Source: Vibrio ulleungensis
GTDB lineage: Bacteria > Pseudomonadota > Gammaproteobacteria > Enterobacterales > Vibrionaceae
DNA length: 64,000 nt
Assembly (NCBI RefSeq): GCF_016900875.1
Contig: NZ_JAFEUM010000004.1
Coordinates: 124,001-188,000 of the forward strand
Reading direction: 5' to 3'
The notes under the pieces were generated by a model. It was not told where the DNA came from. It saw only the letters and a list, made by a program, of their open reading frames with translations, and ran no database searches. Below, piece after piece: positions 9,251-16,980 of this stretch (position 1 is its first letter; every line of letters starts with the position of its first letter). The position numbers were made by a program, and so were the translations under genes.

Positions 9251-9748
9251 TCAGTCTGTCTTATCAGGTGCAGAGCTATGACGATCGAGTTGACCAATAT
9301 CCAACACAGGAGATGCGTCAATATGGTCTGCATCCATCATATAAGCGATACGTTGTAACGACGAAATTATCATCGTCTGTTCCCAGCTCTGCAAATCACT
9401 AAATTGACTGGCAAAGTGCTCTTGTAGGGGAATAGGTGCGTCAAACAGTGTATCTCGACCCAATGGCGTTAGGATTGCGTGTACTTTGCGCTTATCGGTA
9501 TTAGACCGTTCACGAACGACGAATCCGCGTTTTTCAAGTCGATCTAGAATAGAGGTTACGGTAGCCTGACTTAAACTCATTTCTTTGGCCAGTTCACCGT
9601 TGGTGAGCAATCCTTTGTCACGCAATGTTTGCAACAACAATACTTGAGGTGCAGTCAGACCTGTTGTTTTGGATAGATGCTTCGAATGTAGATCTGTTGC
9701 TCTAATCACACGTCTTAATGCGACTAAAACTTCTTCAATATTATTCAC
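9251..9748 (-). CDS. cosR: MarR-family regulator, CosR/EctR-like compatible-solute repressor
   Basis: 165 residues with a winged helix-turn-helix: TNGELAKEMSLSQATVTSIL recognition region, then the wing RSNTDKRKVHAILT. The C-terminal tail MDADHIDASPVLDIGQLDR resembles CosR/EctR regulators that repress ectoine and osmoprotectant transport genes in Vibrio and methylotrophs. Identification rests on recall of that tail and on context: it lies 83 bases after proV on the same strand. It probably represses proXWV at low salinity. The start is GTG at 9748. A 13-bp inverted repeat lies 26-62 bases upstream and could be an operator or an attenuator. Confidence 0.72.
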   Translation of the reverse strand: MNNIEEVLVALRRVIRATDLHSKHLSKTTGLTAPQVLLLQTLRDKGLLTNGELAKEMSLSQATVTSILDRLEKRGFVVRERSNTDKRKVHAILTPLGRDTLFDAPIPLQEHFASQFSDLQSWEQTMIISSLQRIAYMMDADHIDASPVLDIGQLDRHSSAPDKTD

Positions 9749-9774
9749 GTCGGTTCTCTTTCATTACCTATACA

Positions 9775-9810
9775 AATAGGTTGTGATGCTTAAGGCAATC
9801 ACAACCTATT
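9775..9810 (-). promoter_or_regulatory. 13-bp perfect inverted repeat between proV and cosR
   Basis: AATAGGTTGTGAT (9775-9787) and its exact complement (9798-9810) flank a 10-base spacer. Read on the minus strand it lies between proV stop and the GTG of cosR. No U-tract follows, so a strong intrinsic terminator is unlikely. Options are a MarR operator for autoregulation or an intercistronic RNA hairpin. Seen directly; function is inference. Confidence 0.6.
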
Positions 9811-9831
9811 GATTTTCAGGTGCTTTGGACC

Positions 9832-11085
9832 TTAGCTCGCCGGAGATTTTTCCTTGTCTTTAGAAAGGTCTCCATTTTGCGAACTATTGGTTGTTGATTG
9901 TTCATCGGTAGAGTCAGTAAATATTTCGGCCACTGCACTACGCTCTAATTCGCCTTGCAAATTACCTTCTTCATCAACAACTGGCAATGAATAATCAGAG
10001 ACGAGTGATTCAGGCAATACTTCTTCGATGAACGAGTCAGCCGATACCGTAGGCACCTCTTCATAAATATCTTGCTCTAGATCTTTTTGTTCATCGTTTT
10101 GTGCATCGATTAGGCTTTCACGCGTGACCACGCCTTGATAGCCTTCGTCAGTCACATGATACGCGTAATCCTGCTTCACGCCTTTCATCTGTTTAAGCGC
10201 TTCTTCGATGGTGGTTGCAGTAATGCGATACGCTGGCGGTTGCATTACATTCTCAACACTCAGTGCACGTGCGCGATTTACATCTTTAACAAAGGCTTCA
10301 ACGTAATCGTCAGCCGGACTGAGTAAAATCTCATCCGGTGCGCCCTGTTGGACCAATTCACCGTCTTTCAAGATCGCTATACGGTCACCTAAGCGAAGCG
10401 CTTCATCCAAATCGTGTGTAATGAAAATAATGGTTTTGTGCAGTTTCTGTTGCAGCTCGATCAATTGGTCTTGCATCTCACTACGAATCAGTGGATCTAG
10501 CGCCGAGAATGCTTCATCCATCAGTAGTATTTCTGCATCGGTGGCTAAAGCACGAGCCAGTCCAACACGTTGTTGTTGGCCACCGGACAATTGCGCAGGG
10601 TACTGTTTTTCGTAACCTTTCAGTCCAACCGTTTCCATCCACTCAATCGCTTTAGCATGACGATCGGCTTTTGCGATACCCTGGATCTCTAGGCCATACG
10701 CGACATTTTCTAGTACCGTTCTGTGCGGCAAAAGCGCAAAGCGCTGAAACACCATCGACATTTTTTGTCGGCGAAACTCTTCCAACTCTTTACTGGACAG
10801 TTCCATTACGTCCACACCTTCAACCAATATCTTTCCCAAAGTAGGATCGATTAAGCGGTTAAAGTGACGGATCATGGTCGATTTTCCAGAGCCTGAAAGC
10901 CCCATAATCACGAAAATCTCACCTTTATTAATTTTCATATCTATCGCTTTTAAACCGACAGTGTGGCCGGTTTCAGCGAGAATTTGCTCTTTACTTTGAC
11001 CAGATTTTACTCGATCGACAACCGATTGAGGTTTCGGTCCAAAGATTTTGTACAGGTCACTTATTTCAATGAGAGGCTTAGTCAT
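9832..11085 (-). CDS. proV: Glycine betaine/proline ABC transporter ATP-binding protein
   Basis: 417 residues. Seen: Walker A GLSGSGKST (about residue 59), signature LSGGQQQRVGLARALATD, Walker B ILLMDEAFSALDP, H-loop THDLDEAL. After the ATPase come two CBS-like segments (about 270-390) that in ProV/OpuA sense ionic strength, then an acidic-polar tail. The N-terminal IFGPKPQSV is typical of ProV. It energises uptake of glycine betaine or related solutes. Its ATG overlaps the end of proW by 8 bases, indicating translational coupling. Confidence 0.95.
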   Translation of the reverse strand: MTKPLIEISDLYKIFGPKPQSVVDRVKSGQSKEQILAETGHTVGLKAIDMKINKGEIFVIMGLSGSGKSTMIRHFNRLIDPTLGKILVEGVDVMELSSKELEEFRRQKMSMVFQRFALLPHRTVLENVAYGLEIQGIAKADRHAKAIEWMETVGLKGYEKQYPAQLSGGQQQRVGLARALATDAEILLMDEAFSALDPLIRSEMQDQLIELQQKLHKTIIFITHDLDEALRLGDRIAILKDGELVQQGAPDEILLSPADDYVEAFVKDVNRARALSVENVMQPPAYRITATTIEEALKQMKGVKQDYAYHVTDEGYQGVVTRESLIDAQNDEQKDLEQDIYEEVPTVSADSFIEEVLPESLVSDYSLPVVDEEGNLQGELERSAVAEIFTDSTDEQSTTNSSQNGDLSKDKEKSPAS

Positions 11086-11977
11086 GTTTAAGATCTCCTA
11101 AGTGCGCCTGGGTACGTTTTGCATAAGCTTGTGAGGAGCGGTCAAACAGTATCGCCAGTGCCACAATCGCCAAGCCGTTTAGAAGACCTAATGTAAAGTA
11201 CTGGTTAGTAATGGATTTAAGCACCGGTTGCCCTAACCCTTTAACCCCGATCATAGATGCAATAACAACCATCGACAGTGCCATCATAATGGTTTGGTTA
11301 ATCCCAGCCATAATAGTTGGCATTGCCAAAGGTAGTTGCACACCGACCAATCGTTGACGTTTACTCGCACCAAATGCTTGCGCAGCTTCTAGCACTTCTT
11401 TGTCAACGAGGCGAATGCCTAAGTTGGTTAATCGAATTACCGGCGGAATTGCGTAGATTACTACCGCAATCAATCCTGGTATTTTGCCAATGCCTAGCAA
11501 CATGACCACGGGGATCAAGTACACAAATGCTGGCATCGTTTGCATCACGTCTAATAGTGGCGTCACAATGGACTGAACGCGATTGGATCGCGCCATCGCA
11601 ATACCAATAGGAATGCCTAGCACTATAGCTAGCATGGTACACACAGTAATGATGCTCAGCGTTCGCATGGTATCTTCCCACATGCCAAAGTAGCCGATCA
11701 GCAATAAAGAAACAAAGCAGCTCACAGACAATTTCCACGAGCGACTAGCGGCATACACCAATGCAACACAAATGGCTAACACAATAACCCAAGGTGTAGA
11801 GAGAAGTAGTTTTTCAAACCAGACTAGAAAACTAAGCAGTGGGTCAAAGAAAGATTCGATCATCTCGCCATATTCACGAGAAAAATCACGGTATGCACCG
11901 TCGAGTGTTTTACGAATAGTTCGTAGGCTTTCACGATTCATTTCTGGAAATTCGTTCAGCCAATTTGTATCGGACAT
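11078..11977 (-). CDS. proW: Glycine betaine/proline ABC transporter permease
   Basis: 299 residues with a charged cytoplasmic N-terminus, then about six membrane helices. The permease EAA loop is EAAQAFGASKRQRLVGVQLP followed by AMPTIMAGINQTIMMALSMV. Second gene of proXWV and overlapping proV by 8 bases. ProW is shorter than the E. coli protein (354) because the N-terminal tail is reduced, which is common in this branch. It forms the inner-membrane channel with ProV. Confidence 0.94.
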   Translation of the reverse strand: MSDTNWLNEFPEMNRESLRTIRKTLDGAYRDFSREYGEMIESFFDPLLSFLVWFEKLLLSTPWVIVLAICVALVYAASRSWKLSVSCFVSLLLIGYFGMWEDTMRTLSIITVCTMLAIVLGIPIGIAMARSNRVQSIVTPLLDVMQTMPAFVYLIPVVMLLGIGKIPGLIAVVIYAIPPVIRLTNLGIRLVDKEVLEAAQAFGASKRQRLVGVQLPLAMPTIMAGINQTIMMALSMVVIASMIGVKGLGQPVLKSITNQYFTLGLLNGLAIVALAILFDRSSQAYAKRTQAHLGDLKHD

Positions 11978-11996
11978 GATTTACAACCTTTAACGA

Positions 11997-12018
11997 CCAG
12001 AGCCCGTGAGGGCCCTGG
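11997..12018 (-). repeat. GC-rich hairpin between proX and proW
   Basis: CCAGAGCCC and GGGCCCTGG pair around a GTGA loop with one internal mismatch (A against C). It lies in the 78-base gap after the binding-protein gene. Such hairpins commonly protect the binding-protein mRNA and lower expression of downstream permease genes. No U-run follows. The role is inference from position. Confidence 0.5.
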
Positions 12019-12055
12019 TGTACAACCAAAGCGGAATGTTACCGCTCTAAAATAT

Positions 12056-13045
12056 TTACAGTGCGTCTTGCACTTTCTGTGCGATATCTTGTGGTAGCCA
12101 CTCTTGCCAAATTTGAGGGTACTCTTCTAGGAAGTGGTACATGGCTTCTTCACCATTGGCTTGGTTATCTTCCATCCATGCCAACACTTGGTTCATATCG
12201 TTGTTTTTAAAGCCACGCTTTGTGAAGTACTCATACGCTTCTGGTGCACGAGCCGCAAACTTTTCAGTTGTGATGGTATGCACAGGTGATGGTGGGTACA
12301 TCGTTGGTTTTGGATCGTCACACTCAGCTTGAGTGGTACAGTTAATAAACTCGTCCAAATCAACGCCACTGCCAAAGTCTACTTTGACCATAGTGTATTT
12401 ACCCAATACTGCAGTCGGTGCCCAGTAATAGCCCAACCAAGCTTCACCACGCTCGTACGATTTCGCAATAGAGCCAGAAAGGCCTGCTGCCGAACCTGGG
12501 TCAATAATGTCAAAGCCTGCATCTTCCATATTCATTGCACGATACAAGTTTGCTGCACTGATCTGGCAGTTCCAACCCGCTGGGCAAGAGTAAAATGCAG
12601 AACGGTCTGGGTCTTCTGGGTGTTCAAACAATTTCGCGTGTTTTTTTACACCTTCAATAGTTGCCATTTCTGGGTGCTTCTCAACAAGATAAGCTGGAAC
12701 CCAAAAACCTTCTTCACCGCCGTCAATGAGTGATTTACCTGCATAACGAATACGTTTTTCTTCTACACCGCGATCTAAGGCATCTTTTAGCGCGTTACTC
12801 CAAAGCTCTGGAGCGATGTCAGGCTGCCCTTTTTCGATCATTGAAGTGCCGGTCGGCATTGTGTCACCTGGGATAAGCTCTGCATCACAGTCGTAACCGT
12901 GTTCTAGAATAAAGCGGTCCACATTGGCCATGACACTGGCTGAGTTCCAGTTCATATCGGCGATGGTTACTGTGCCACATTCACTCGCATGAGCCTGTGT
13001 CGATAGAAGTCCAGCCGCTAGAATTAACGGCATTTTGTAGTTCAT
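12056..13045 (-). CDS. proX: Glycine betaine ABC transporter substrate-binding protein
   Basis: Start chosen at 13045, not the longer frame to 13105: the protein then begins MNYKMPLILAAGLLSTQAHAS, a clean signal peptide, and AGGAAA lies 8 bases upstream of this ATG. 329 residues of the OpuAC/ProX family, with VTIADMNWNSASVM at the mature N-terminus and aromatic residues such as GEEGFWVPAYL and EAWLGYYWAPTAV that form the ammonium cage in ProX proteins. Two Cys pairs are visible (YSCPAGWNCQ, INCTTQAECDDP). First gene of proX-proW-proV-cosR. Confidence 0.93.
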   Translation of the reverse strand: MNYKMPLILAAGLLSTQAHASECGTVTIADMNWNSASVMANVDRFILEHGYDCDAELIPGDTMPTGTSMIEKGQPDIAPELWSNALKDALDRGVEEKRIRYAGKSLIDGGEEGFWVPAYLVEKHPEMATIEGVKKHAKLFEHPEDPDRSAFYSCPAGWNCQISAANLYRAMNMEDAGFDIIDPGSAAGLSGSIAKSYERGEAWLGYYWAPTAVLGKYTMVKVDFGSGVDLDEFINCTTQAECDDPKPTMYPPSPVHTITTEKFAARAPEAYEYFTKRGFKNNDMNQVLAWMEDNQANGEEAMYHFLEEYPQIWQEWLPQDIAQKVQDAL

Positions 13046-13416
13046 AATGAGTTTCCTTTCTCTTAATGTCCTAACTAGGTTACCGAACCAATCGTTAGTA
13101 TTCAAACTAATTCCTTAAATTCACGTTTTAATTATTGGTTAAAATTAAGTATTGGCCCGGTAAAAATAGAGAAATATCATGCCAAATTGTGCGAAAAACG
13201 GTGACTTAGTCAGCAACGAGAGGACCAGTAAGGCTCCGTGTTATCTCACCATATCTTTCGACATCAAAGCAAATTTCGCAGGCTCCCCACCGTTGGTTTA
13301 TTGTACAAAGCAATGCGTTGATGATAGATGAATGGAATATGAACGTCCTACTCAGCACTGATTCAATCGCACTGCGTTTTAATAGACCTCGTTAACCAAA
13401 CGGTGAGGAAAAACCT
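13046..13416. promoter_or_regulatory. Divergent intergenic region proX / BOF gene, with a short dyad
   Basis: 371 bases with no credible gene. An interrupted dyad TTAGT-N6-ACTAA lies at 13095-13110, 50-65 bases upstream of the proX start. EctR/CosR-type operators are AT-rich dyads with TTAGT-like halves, so this is a weak candidate CosR site. I see nothing else firm here. Confidence 0.35.
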
Positions 13417-13812
13417 ATGAAAACGATTAAATATACGATTACCGCCATTGCAGCAGCTCTTATCATTTTACCAACGGCGAGCGCTTACGCTAAAGGGGAT
13501 GACGATGGCGACAAACGCCACAGGGCACAGATTGAATTTGCAGGACCTGCAGAATTGACTCCAATTTCTGAGCTTCTTAAAGACACAGGGTTCTTCTCAG
13601 AAAGAGACGCCATCGTCGAAGGTTACTTCATCAAACAGTTAAACGAAGATACGTATATTTTTAGTGATGGTGAAAGCGAGATACAAGTAGAGCTCGAAAA
13701 ACGAGCACGATTTGAAGGGACATTAACGCCTGATACTCACGTTCGAATCTATGGCGAATTTGAAGGCGGTAAAACACCAGAGATTGAAGTAGAACGCATT
13801 TTAGCGCTTTAA
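13417..13812 (+). CDS. BOF-family periplasmic OB-fold protein (YgiW/VisP-like)
   Basis: 131 residues. A signal peptide ends near ASAYA; the mature domain is a bacterial OB-fold with the conserved segments AILKDTGFFSERDAIVEGYF-like, YIFSDGESEIQVELE and VRIYGEFEGGKTPEIEV. The family binds small cationic or signalling ligands and affects stress and peptide resistance in enterics, where ygiW sits next to qseBC. Here it also neighbours a two-component system, but convergently. RBS GAGGAAAA upstream of the ATG; a strong terminator follows at 13827. Confidence 0.85.
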   Translation: MKTIKYTITAIAAALIILPTASAYAKGDDDGDKRHRAQIEFAGPAELTPISELLKDTGFFSERDAIVEGYFIKQLNEDTYIFSDGESEIQVELEKRARFEGTLTPDTHVRIYGEFEGGKTPEIEVERILAL

Positions 13813-13826
13813 CTTAAAAGGTTTAG

Positions 13827-13854
13827 CGGCAGCGAATTTAGCTGCCGTTTTTTT
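13827..13854 (+). terminator. Intrinsic terminator after the BOF gene
   Basis: Stem CGGCAGC / GCTGCCG (13827-13833 and 13841-13847) with a 7-base loop, followed by a run of seven T. It lies 15 bases after the stop codon. Confidence 0.88.
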
Positions 13855-13870
13855 GGTTTGGAGAGATTGT

Positions 13871-15292
13871 TTATTTACAGGGTAATGTAACAGCGACACA
13901 CAATCCGCCACGCTGACTGCGACTAAACTCCACCTGACCTGAATAACTTTCTGCTGCCACTTTAGCGATCGACAATCCTAGCCCGCTGCCTAACGTTGTC
14001 TCATCAAACCGACGACCGCGAGTCGCAAGCTCTTGGCACTGTTTCTCATCCACCCCTGGCCCATCATCTTCTACATTGATGGTGACATGTTGACCAACAT
14101 TGGAGGCCGATACCCGCACTTGAGTCGTTGCCCATTTGTAGCCATTTTCAATAATATTGCCAATGATTTCGTTGAGGTCTTGCTCATCAACGGCCAGCCT
14201 CAGTTCGTCATCGACTTCATTAACCAATAATATGTCACGCTGCTGATAGACCTTGTCAAATGCCATAGAAAGACTATCCACGACATTGCTTGGATTGGAC
14301 TCTACCGCAAGTATATTTTTTGCACCCGCCACGCGAGCCTGAGCAAGATGGTATTCAATGTGAGTTTGGAGCTGTGCAATGCTTTGTAAAATTGGCGCTC
14401 GAACATCAGGGCTTAGATTACTAGCGTCTTGCTTGAGCACAGTCAAAGGTGTCTTCAACGCGTGGGACAAATTCCCAGCATGATGTCTGGAGCGTTCAAG
14501 TAGATCCTGATAGTGAAACAGCAGCGCATTAAGATCGTCCACAAGCGGCATGATTTCTTTCGGATAACGCCCTACTACAGAGTTGGCTTTGCCTTTTTCG
14601 AGATCGTTTACGCTGTTTTGGAGCTGTTTTAATGGCCTAAAGGTCCACTCTAATTGGATAAACAATACCGCACATAACCCCAACACGACTGCAACTAATA
14701 TAAACCCTATCGAACTGGAGATTTTGAGTACCGTAAGTTCCAATGGCTCCTCGTCTATACCCACAATAACGTATACTGGCGCGCTATCACCTACCAGTGT
14801 GATGGTTTTTGAAAGTGCAATTAGTACCTCACCTTTAGCCCCAATAATTGGGTCGTCATCATCATACCAATATGTGGAGGCTTGGGCGTTCTCACGACTG
14901 TTGTGAGATTTTTCTTCGGGTTGGGTTATGTCTGTATCCCACAATGATCTCGAACGAAGCACCTGATCATTCGCGGCGACTCTCCAATAGAATCCACTGT
15001 AAGGCTGTTGATATCGCGCGTCACTGACATTGCCCGTTAAGTGCAGTTGACCTTCTGCATCCCACTCTAAATTCGCCAATAAATCGTCATACACAAGCTC
15101 CAATTGCTCGGTGCTGTTTTGCCTCAAGAAAAGGTCGACAATCGTTGGGATCGCAACAGCGGCAACTGCGCCGAGTAAGGCTAACCATAAAAGCGTCGTC
15201 GCATAAAAACGTTGTTTTAGGCTAAGATGGCGGGGAGTAAGCTTACGTCCAATGTGGGTTAGACGTTCACGTAAAGAAGATTTAGCCATCAA
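13871..15292 (-). CDS. Two-component sensor histidine kinase
   Basis: 473 residues. Two membrane helices (about 32-54 and 195-215) enclose a periplasmic sensor containing a YQQPYSGFYWRV segment. Then a HAMP-like linker, the H-box HHAGNLSHALKTPLTVLKQD with the phospho-acceptor His, N-box IIENGYKWA, G1 DDGPGVD and G2 GSGLGLSIAK. Third gene of PepSY-regulator-kinase, 32 bases after the regulator. The sensor type is found in PepSY-linked systems and signals envelope conditions or cations in some relatives; ligand unknown here. Confidence 0.92.
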   Translation of the reverse strand: MMAKSSLRERLTHIGRKLTPRHLSLKQRFYATTLLWLALLGAVAAVAIPTIVDLFLRQNSTEQLELVYDDLLANLEWDAEGQLHLTGNVSDARYQQPYSGFYWRVAANDQVLRSRSLWDTDITQPEEKSHNSRENAQASTYWYDDDDPIIGAKGEVLIALSKTITLVGDSAPVYVIVGIDEEPLELTVLKISSSIGFILVAVVLGLCAVLFIQLEWTFRPLKQLQNSVNDLEKGKANSVVGRYPKEIMPLVDDLNALLFHYQDLLERSRHHAGNLSHALKTPLTVLKQDASNLSPDVRAPILQSIAQLQTHIEYHLAQARVAGAKNILAVESNPSNVVDSLSMAFDKVYQQRDILLVNEVDDELRLAVDEQDLNEIIGNIIENGYKWATTQVRVSASNVGQHVTINVEDDGPGVDEKQCQELATRGRRFDETTLGSGLGLSIAKVAAESYSGQVEFSRSQRGGLCVAVTLPCK

Positions 15293-15324
15293 ACATTGGC
15301 TCCATACACTGCACTTTTTTCAGA

Positions 15325-15987
15325 TTACGCATCAACATTGAGTCGATAACCCAGACCTCGCACTGTTTGAAATACTTTTGGAGAGATCTTTTTACGGATA
15401 CGGCCAATGAACACTTCTATGGTGTTGGAGTCTCGATCAAAGTCTTGCTTATAAATGTGCTCAACCAACTCTGTTCTTGAAATCACTTTTTCAGAGTTAT
15501 GCACAAAGTACGCGACCACCTTGTACTCTAATGCCGTAAGCGCCACAGCCTCGCCTTGCCACAGCACTTTGGAACTGCGTGTATCCAAGCTGAGATCACC
15601 TAATGAAATCACCGGAGATGTGTTCCCTGATGCTCTGCGTAAATGAGTACGAACGCGAGCAATGAGCTCCAAATTCTCAAAGGGCTTTGTCACGTAGTCA
15701 TCGGCGCCAGAGTTGAGTCCCTCAACACGCTCCGATAATGCACCCCGTGCGCTGAGAATAATAACTGGCGTATGGATTTCTTCATTGCGCAAACTTTTTA
15801 ACACGGTCATGCCATCTAGTTTTGGAAGGCCCAAGTCGAGAATAATTAGATCCCACTCTTCTGACGTTGCACGATAGAGTGCGTCGATCCCATCAAACGA
15901 GACGTCGGGCGTCCACCCGTTCTCTTCGATCACTTGAGCAATATTGTTTGATAGCGCTTGGTCATCTTCAACAATTAGAATTTTCAT
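15325..15987 (-). CDS. OmpR/PhoB-family response regulator
   Basis: 220 residues. Receiver domain with acidic pocket EDD near the N-terminus, phospho-acceptor Asp in DLGLPKLDGM (about residue 51), and Lys in TKPFENLEL. C-terminal winged helix ends RTELVEHIYKQDFDRDSNTIEVFIGRIRKKI. QseB/PmrA-like by length and layout. Its ATG overlaps the PepSY stop by 4 bases, so the three genes are co-translated. Targets may include the PepSY and BOF genes nearby (inference). Confidence 0.94.
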   Translation of the reverse strand: MKILIVEDDQALSNNIAQVIEENGWTPDVSFDGIDALYRATSEEWDLIILDLGLPKLDGMTVLKSLRNEEIHTPVIILSARGALSERVEGLNSGADDYVTKPFENLELIARVRTHLRRASGNTSPVISLGDLSLDTRSSKVLWQGEAVALTALEYKVVAYFVHNSEKVISRTELVEHIYKQDFDRDSNTIEVFIGRIRKKISPKVFQTVRGLGYRLNVDA

Positions 15988-16385
15988 GGTGTTACTGGTC
16001 GCTTTATCAAGTTTATAAGATCTCTTCCTTCTAACTCTAACAGTTCTAAGGTGCCACCATCGTACTTAGCTTCAAAGACTTGCTCACCCTCAACCAACTT
16101 TAGCTCGTATTCCCAACCGCTGCGATTTTTCTCAAGCTCGACCTTTATCACACGACCTTTAAGTTGACTTTCTACCACCGCATATAGTTCGGAGAAAGGG
16201 CGCAGCTCACCATTTTTAACCGCGTTATACACTTTGTCCTGTCCCTCTTCGATCTCAACTTTGGTATCTGGAGAAACCACGTCTTGCAGTAACTCGTGAC
16301 CTTGCTTGGCAAAGGCCGTCGTTGTCGAAAACAGCATTGATGAAGCGATAAAAACCGCACATAGGTGTCTAAGTATTGAATTCAT
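15984..16385 (-). CDS. PepSY-domain periplasmic protein
   Basis: The longest frame starts at 16460, but ATG at 16385 gives a good signal peptide (MNSILRHLCAVFIASSMLFSTTTAFA), so I use it: 133 residues. The mature part has a PepSY fold, with FSELYAVVESQLKGRVIKVELE and WEYELKLVEGEQVFEAKYDGGTLELLEL. PepSY proteins often inhibit or tune sensors and proteases in the periplasm. As first gene of the operon with a regulator and a kinase, it is probably a feedback partner of the kinase. Confidence 0.85.
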   Translation of the reverse strand: MNSILRHLCAVFIASSMLFSTTTAFAKQGHELLQDVVSPDTKVEIEEGQDKVYNAVKNGELRPFSELYAVVESQLKGRVIKVELEKNRSGWEYELKLVEGEQVFEAKYDGGTLELLELEGRDLINLIKRPVTP

Positions 16386-16462
16386 AGGCTTTTCATCTTG
16401 AGATAACTTGTAGTGAGTATACCTAATCAAAAGTGAACCAAACATGAATGAAGAGCGCAAAA

Positions 16463-16500
16463 CAAAAAAAAGGCTCTACCGAATAACGGTAGAGCCTAAG
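16463..16500 (-). terminator. Intrinsic terminator of the cobA-nirBD operon
   Basis: Perfect 9-bp stem GGCTCTACC / GGTAGAGCC (16472-16480, 16488-16496). On the minus strand it is followed by a run of seven T, 17 bases after the nirD stop codon. Confidence 0.9.
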
Positions 16501-16516
16501 TATTAGTATCTGCGGT

Positions 16517-16861
16517 CTATGCTGCGATCTCTTCCAAGAAGGCAATATGGACTACGCCATCTTTTATCTCTACCGGATAGGTTTTGAGGACGACTGATTC
16601 ATCTTCCAAACATACACCAGTCTTTAGGTTAAAGTGCTGTTTATAAAGTGGTGACGCGACGTGTGGTTGGTCACCAATGCCACCAATTAGTCCTCGAGAC
16701 AACACATTGGCTTTGCCAAATGGGTCATAGTTTGAAATCGCATAAATCGATTGTGTACGAGTACAGTTGAATATTGCGACCTGCTCACCTTCGACTAATG
16801 CACACACTCCAACATTGGGCGCTAAATCAGTTACGCTGCATACAGCTTGCCAGTTTTGCAT
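16517..16861 (-). CDS. nirD: Assimilatory nitrite reductase, small subunit
   Basis: 114 residues of the NirD Rieske-like fold: NVGVCALVEGEQVAIF, DPFGKANVLSRGLIGG and HVASPLYKQHFNLKTGVCL. The Rieske Cys/His ligands are largely absent, as in other NADH-dependent NirD proteins. It partners NirB in NADH reduction of nitrite to ammonium in the cytoplasm. It lies 119 bases after nirB; a 12-bp inverted repeat sits in that gap, so its level may be set separately. Confidence 0.93.
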   Translation of the reverse strand: MQNWQAVCSVTDLAPNVGVCALVEGEQVAIFNCTRTQSIYAISNYDPFGKANVLSRGLIGGIGDQPHVASPLYKQHFNLKTGVCLEDESVVLKTYPVEIKDGVVHIAFLEEIAA

Positions 16862-16927
16862 AGTAGTTCTCCTTATTAAGGCTGGGCCTTATCTTCCTTG
16901 TTTCTAGAAGTCATCGATAATGGGTAT

Positions 16928-16959
16928 TTGAGTGCCAATCTTGGTCAATTGGCACTCAA
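16928..16959 (-). repeat. 12-bp perfect inverted repeat between nirB and nirD
   Basis: TTGAGTGCCAAT (16928-16939) and its exact complement (16948-16959) enclose 8 bases. There is no U-tract on the minus strand. A stabilising or processing hairpin in the nirBD transcript is the simplest reading. A second small dyad, TAAGGC-TGG-GCCTTA at 16877-16891, lies nearer the nirD start. Confidence 0.6.
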
Positions 16960-16980
16960 CAAATTTAGTTGTGATCGGTC

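Noticed and set aside
9131..9358. 75-codon plus-strand frame
   Set aside because: It overlaps the end of the well-supported cosR gene on the other strand and has no protein features.
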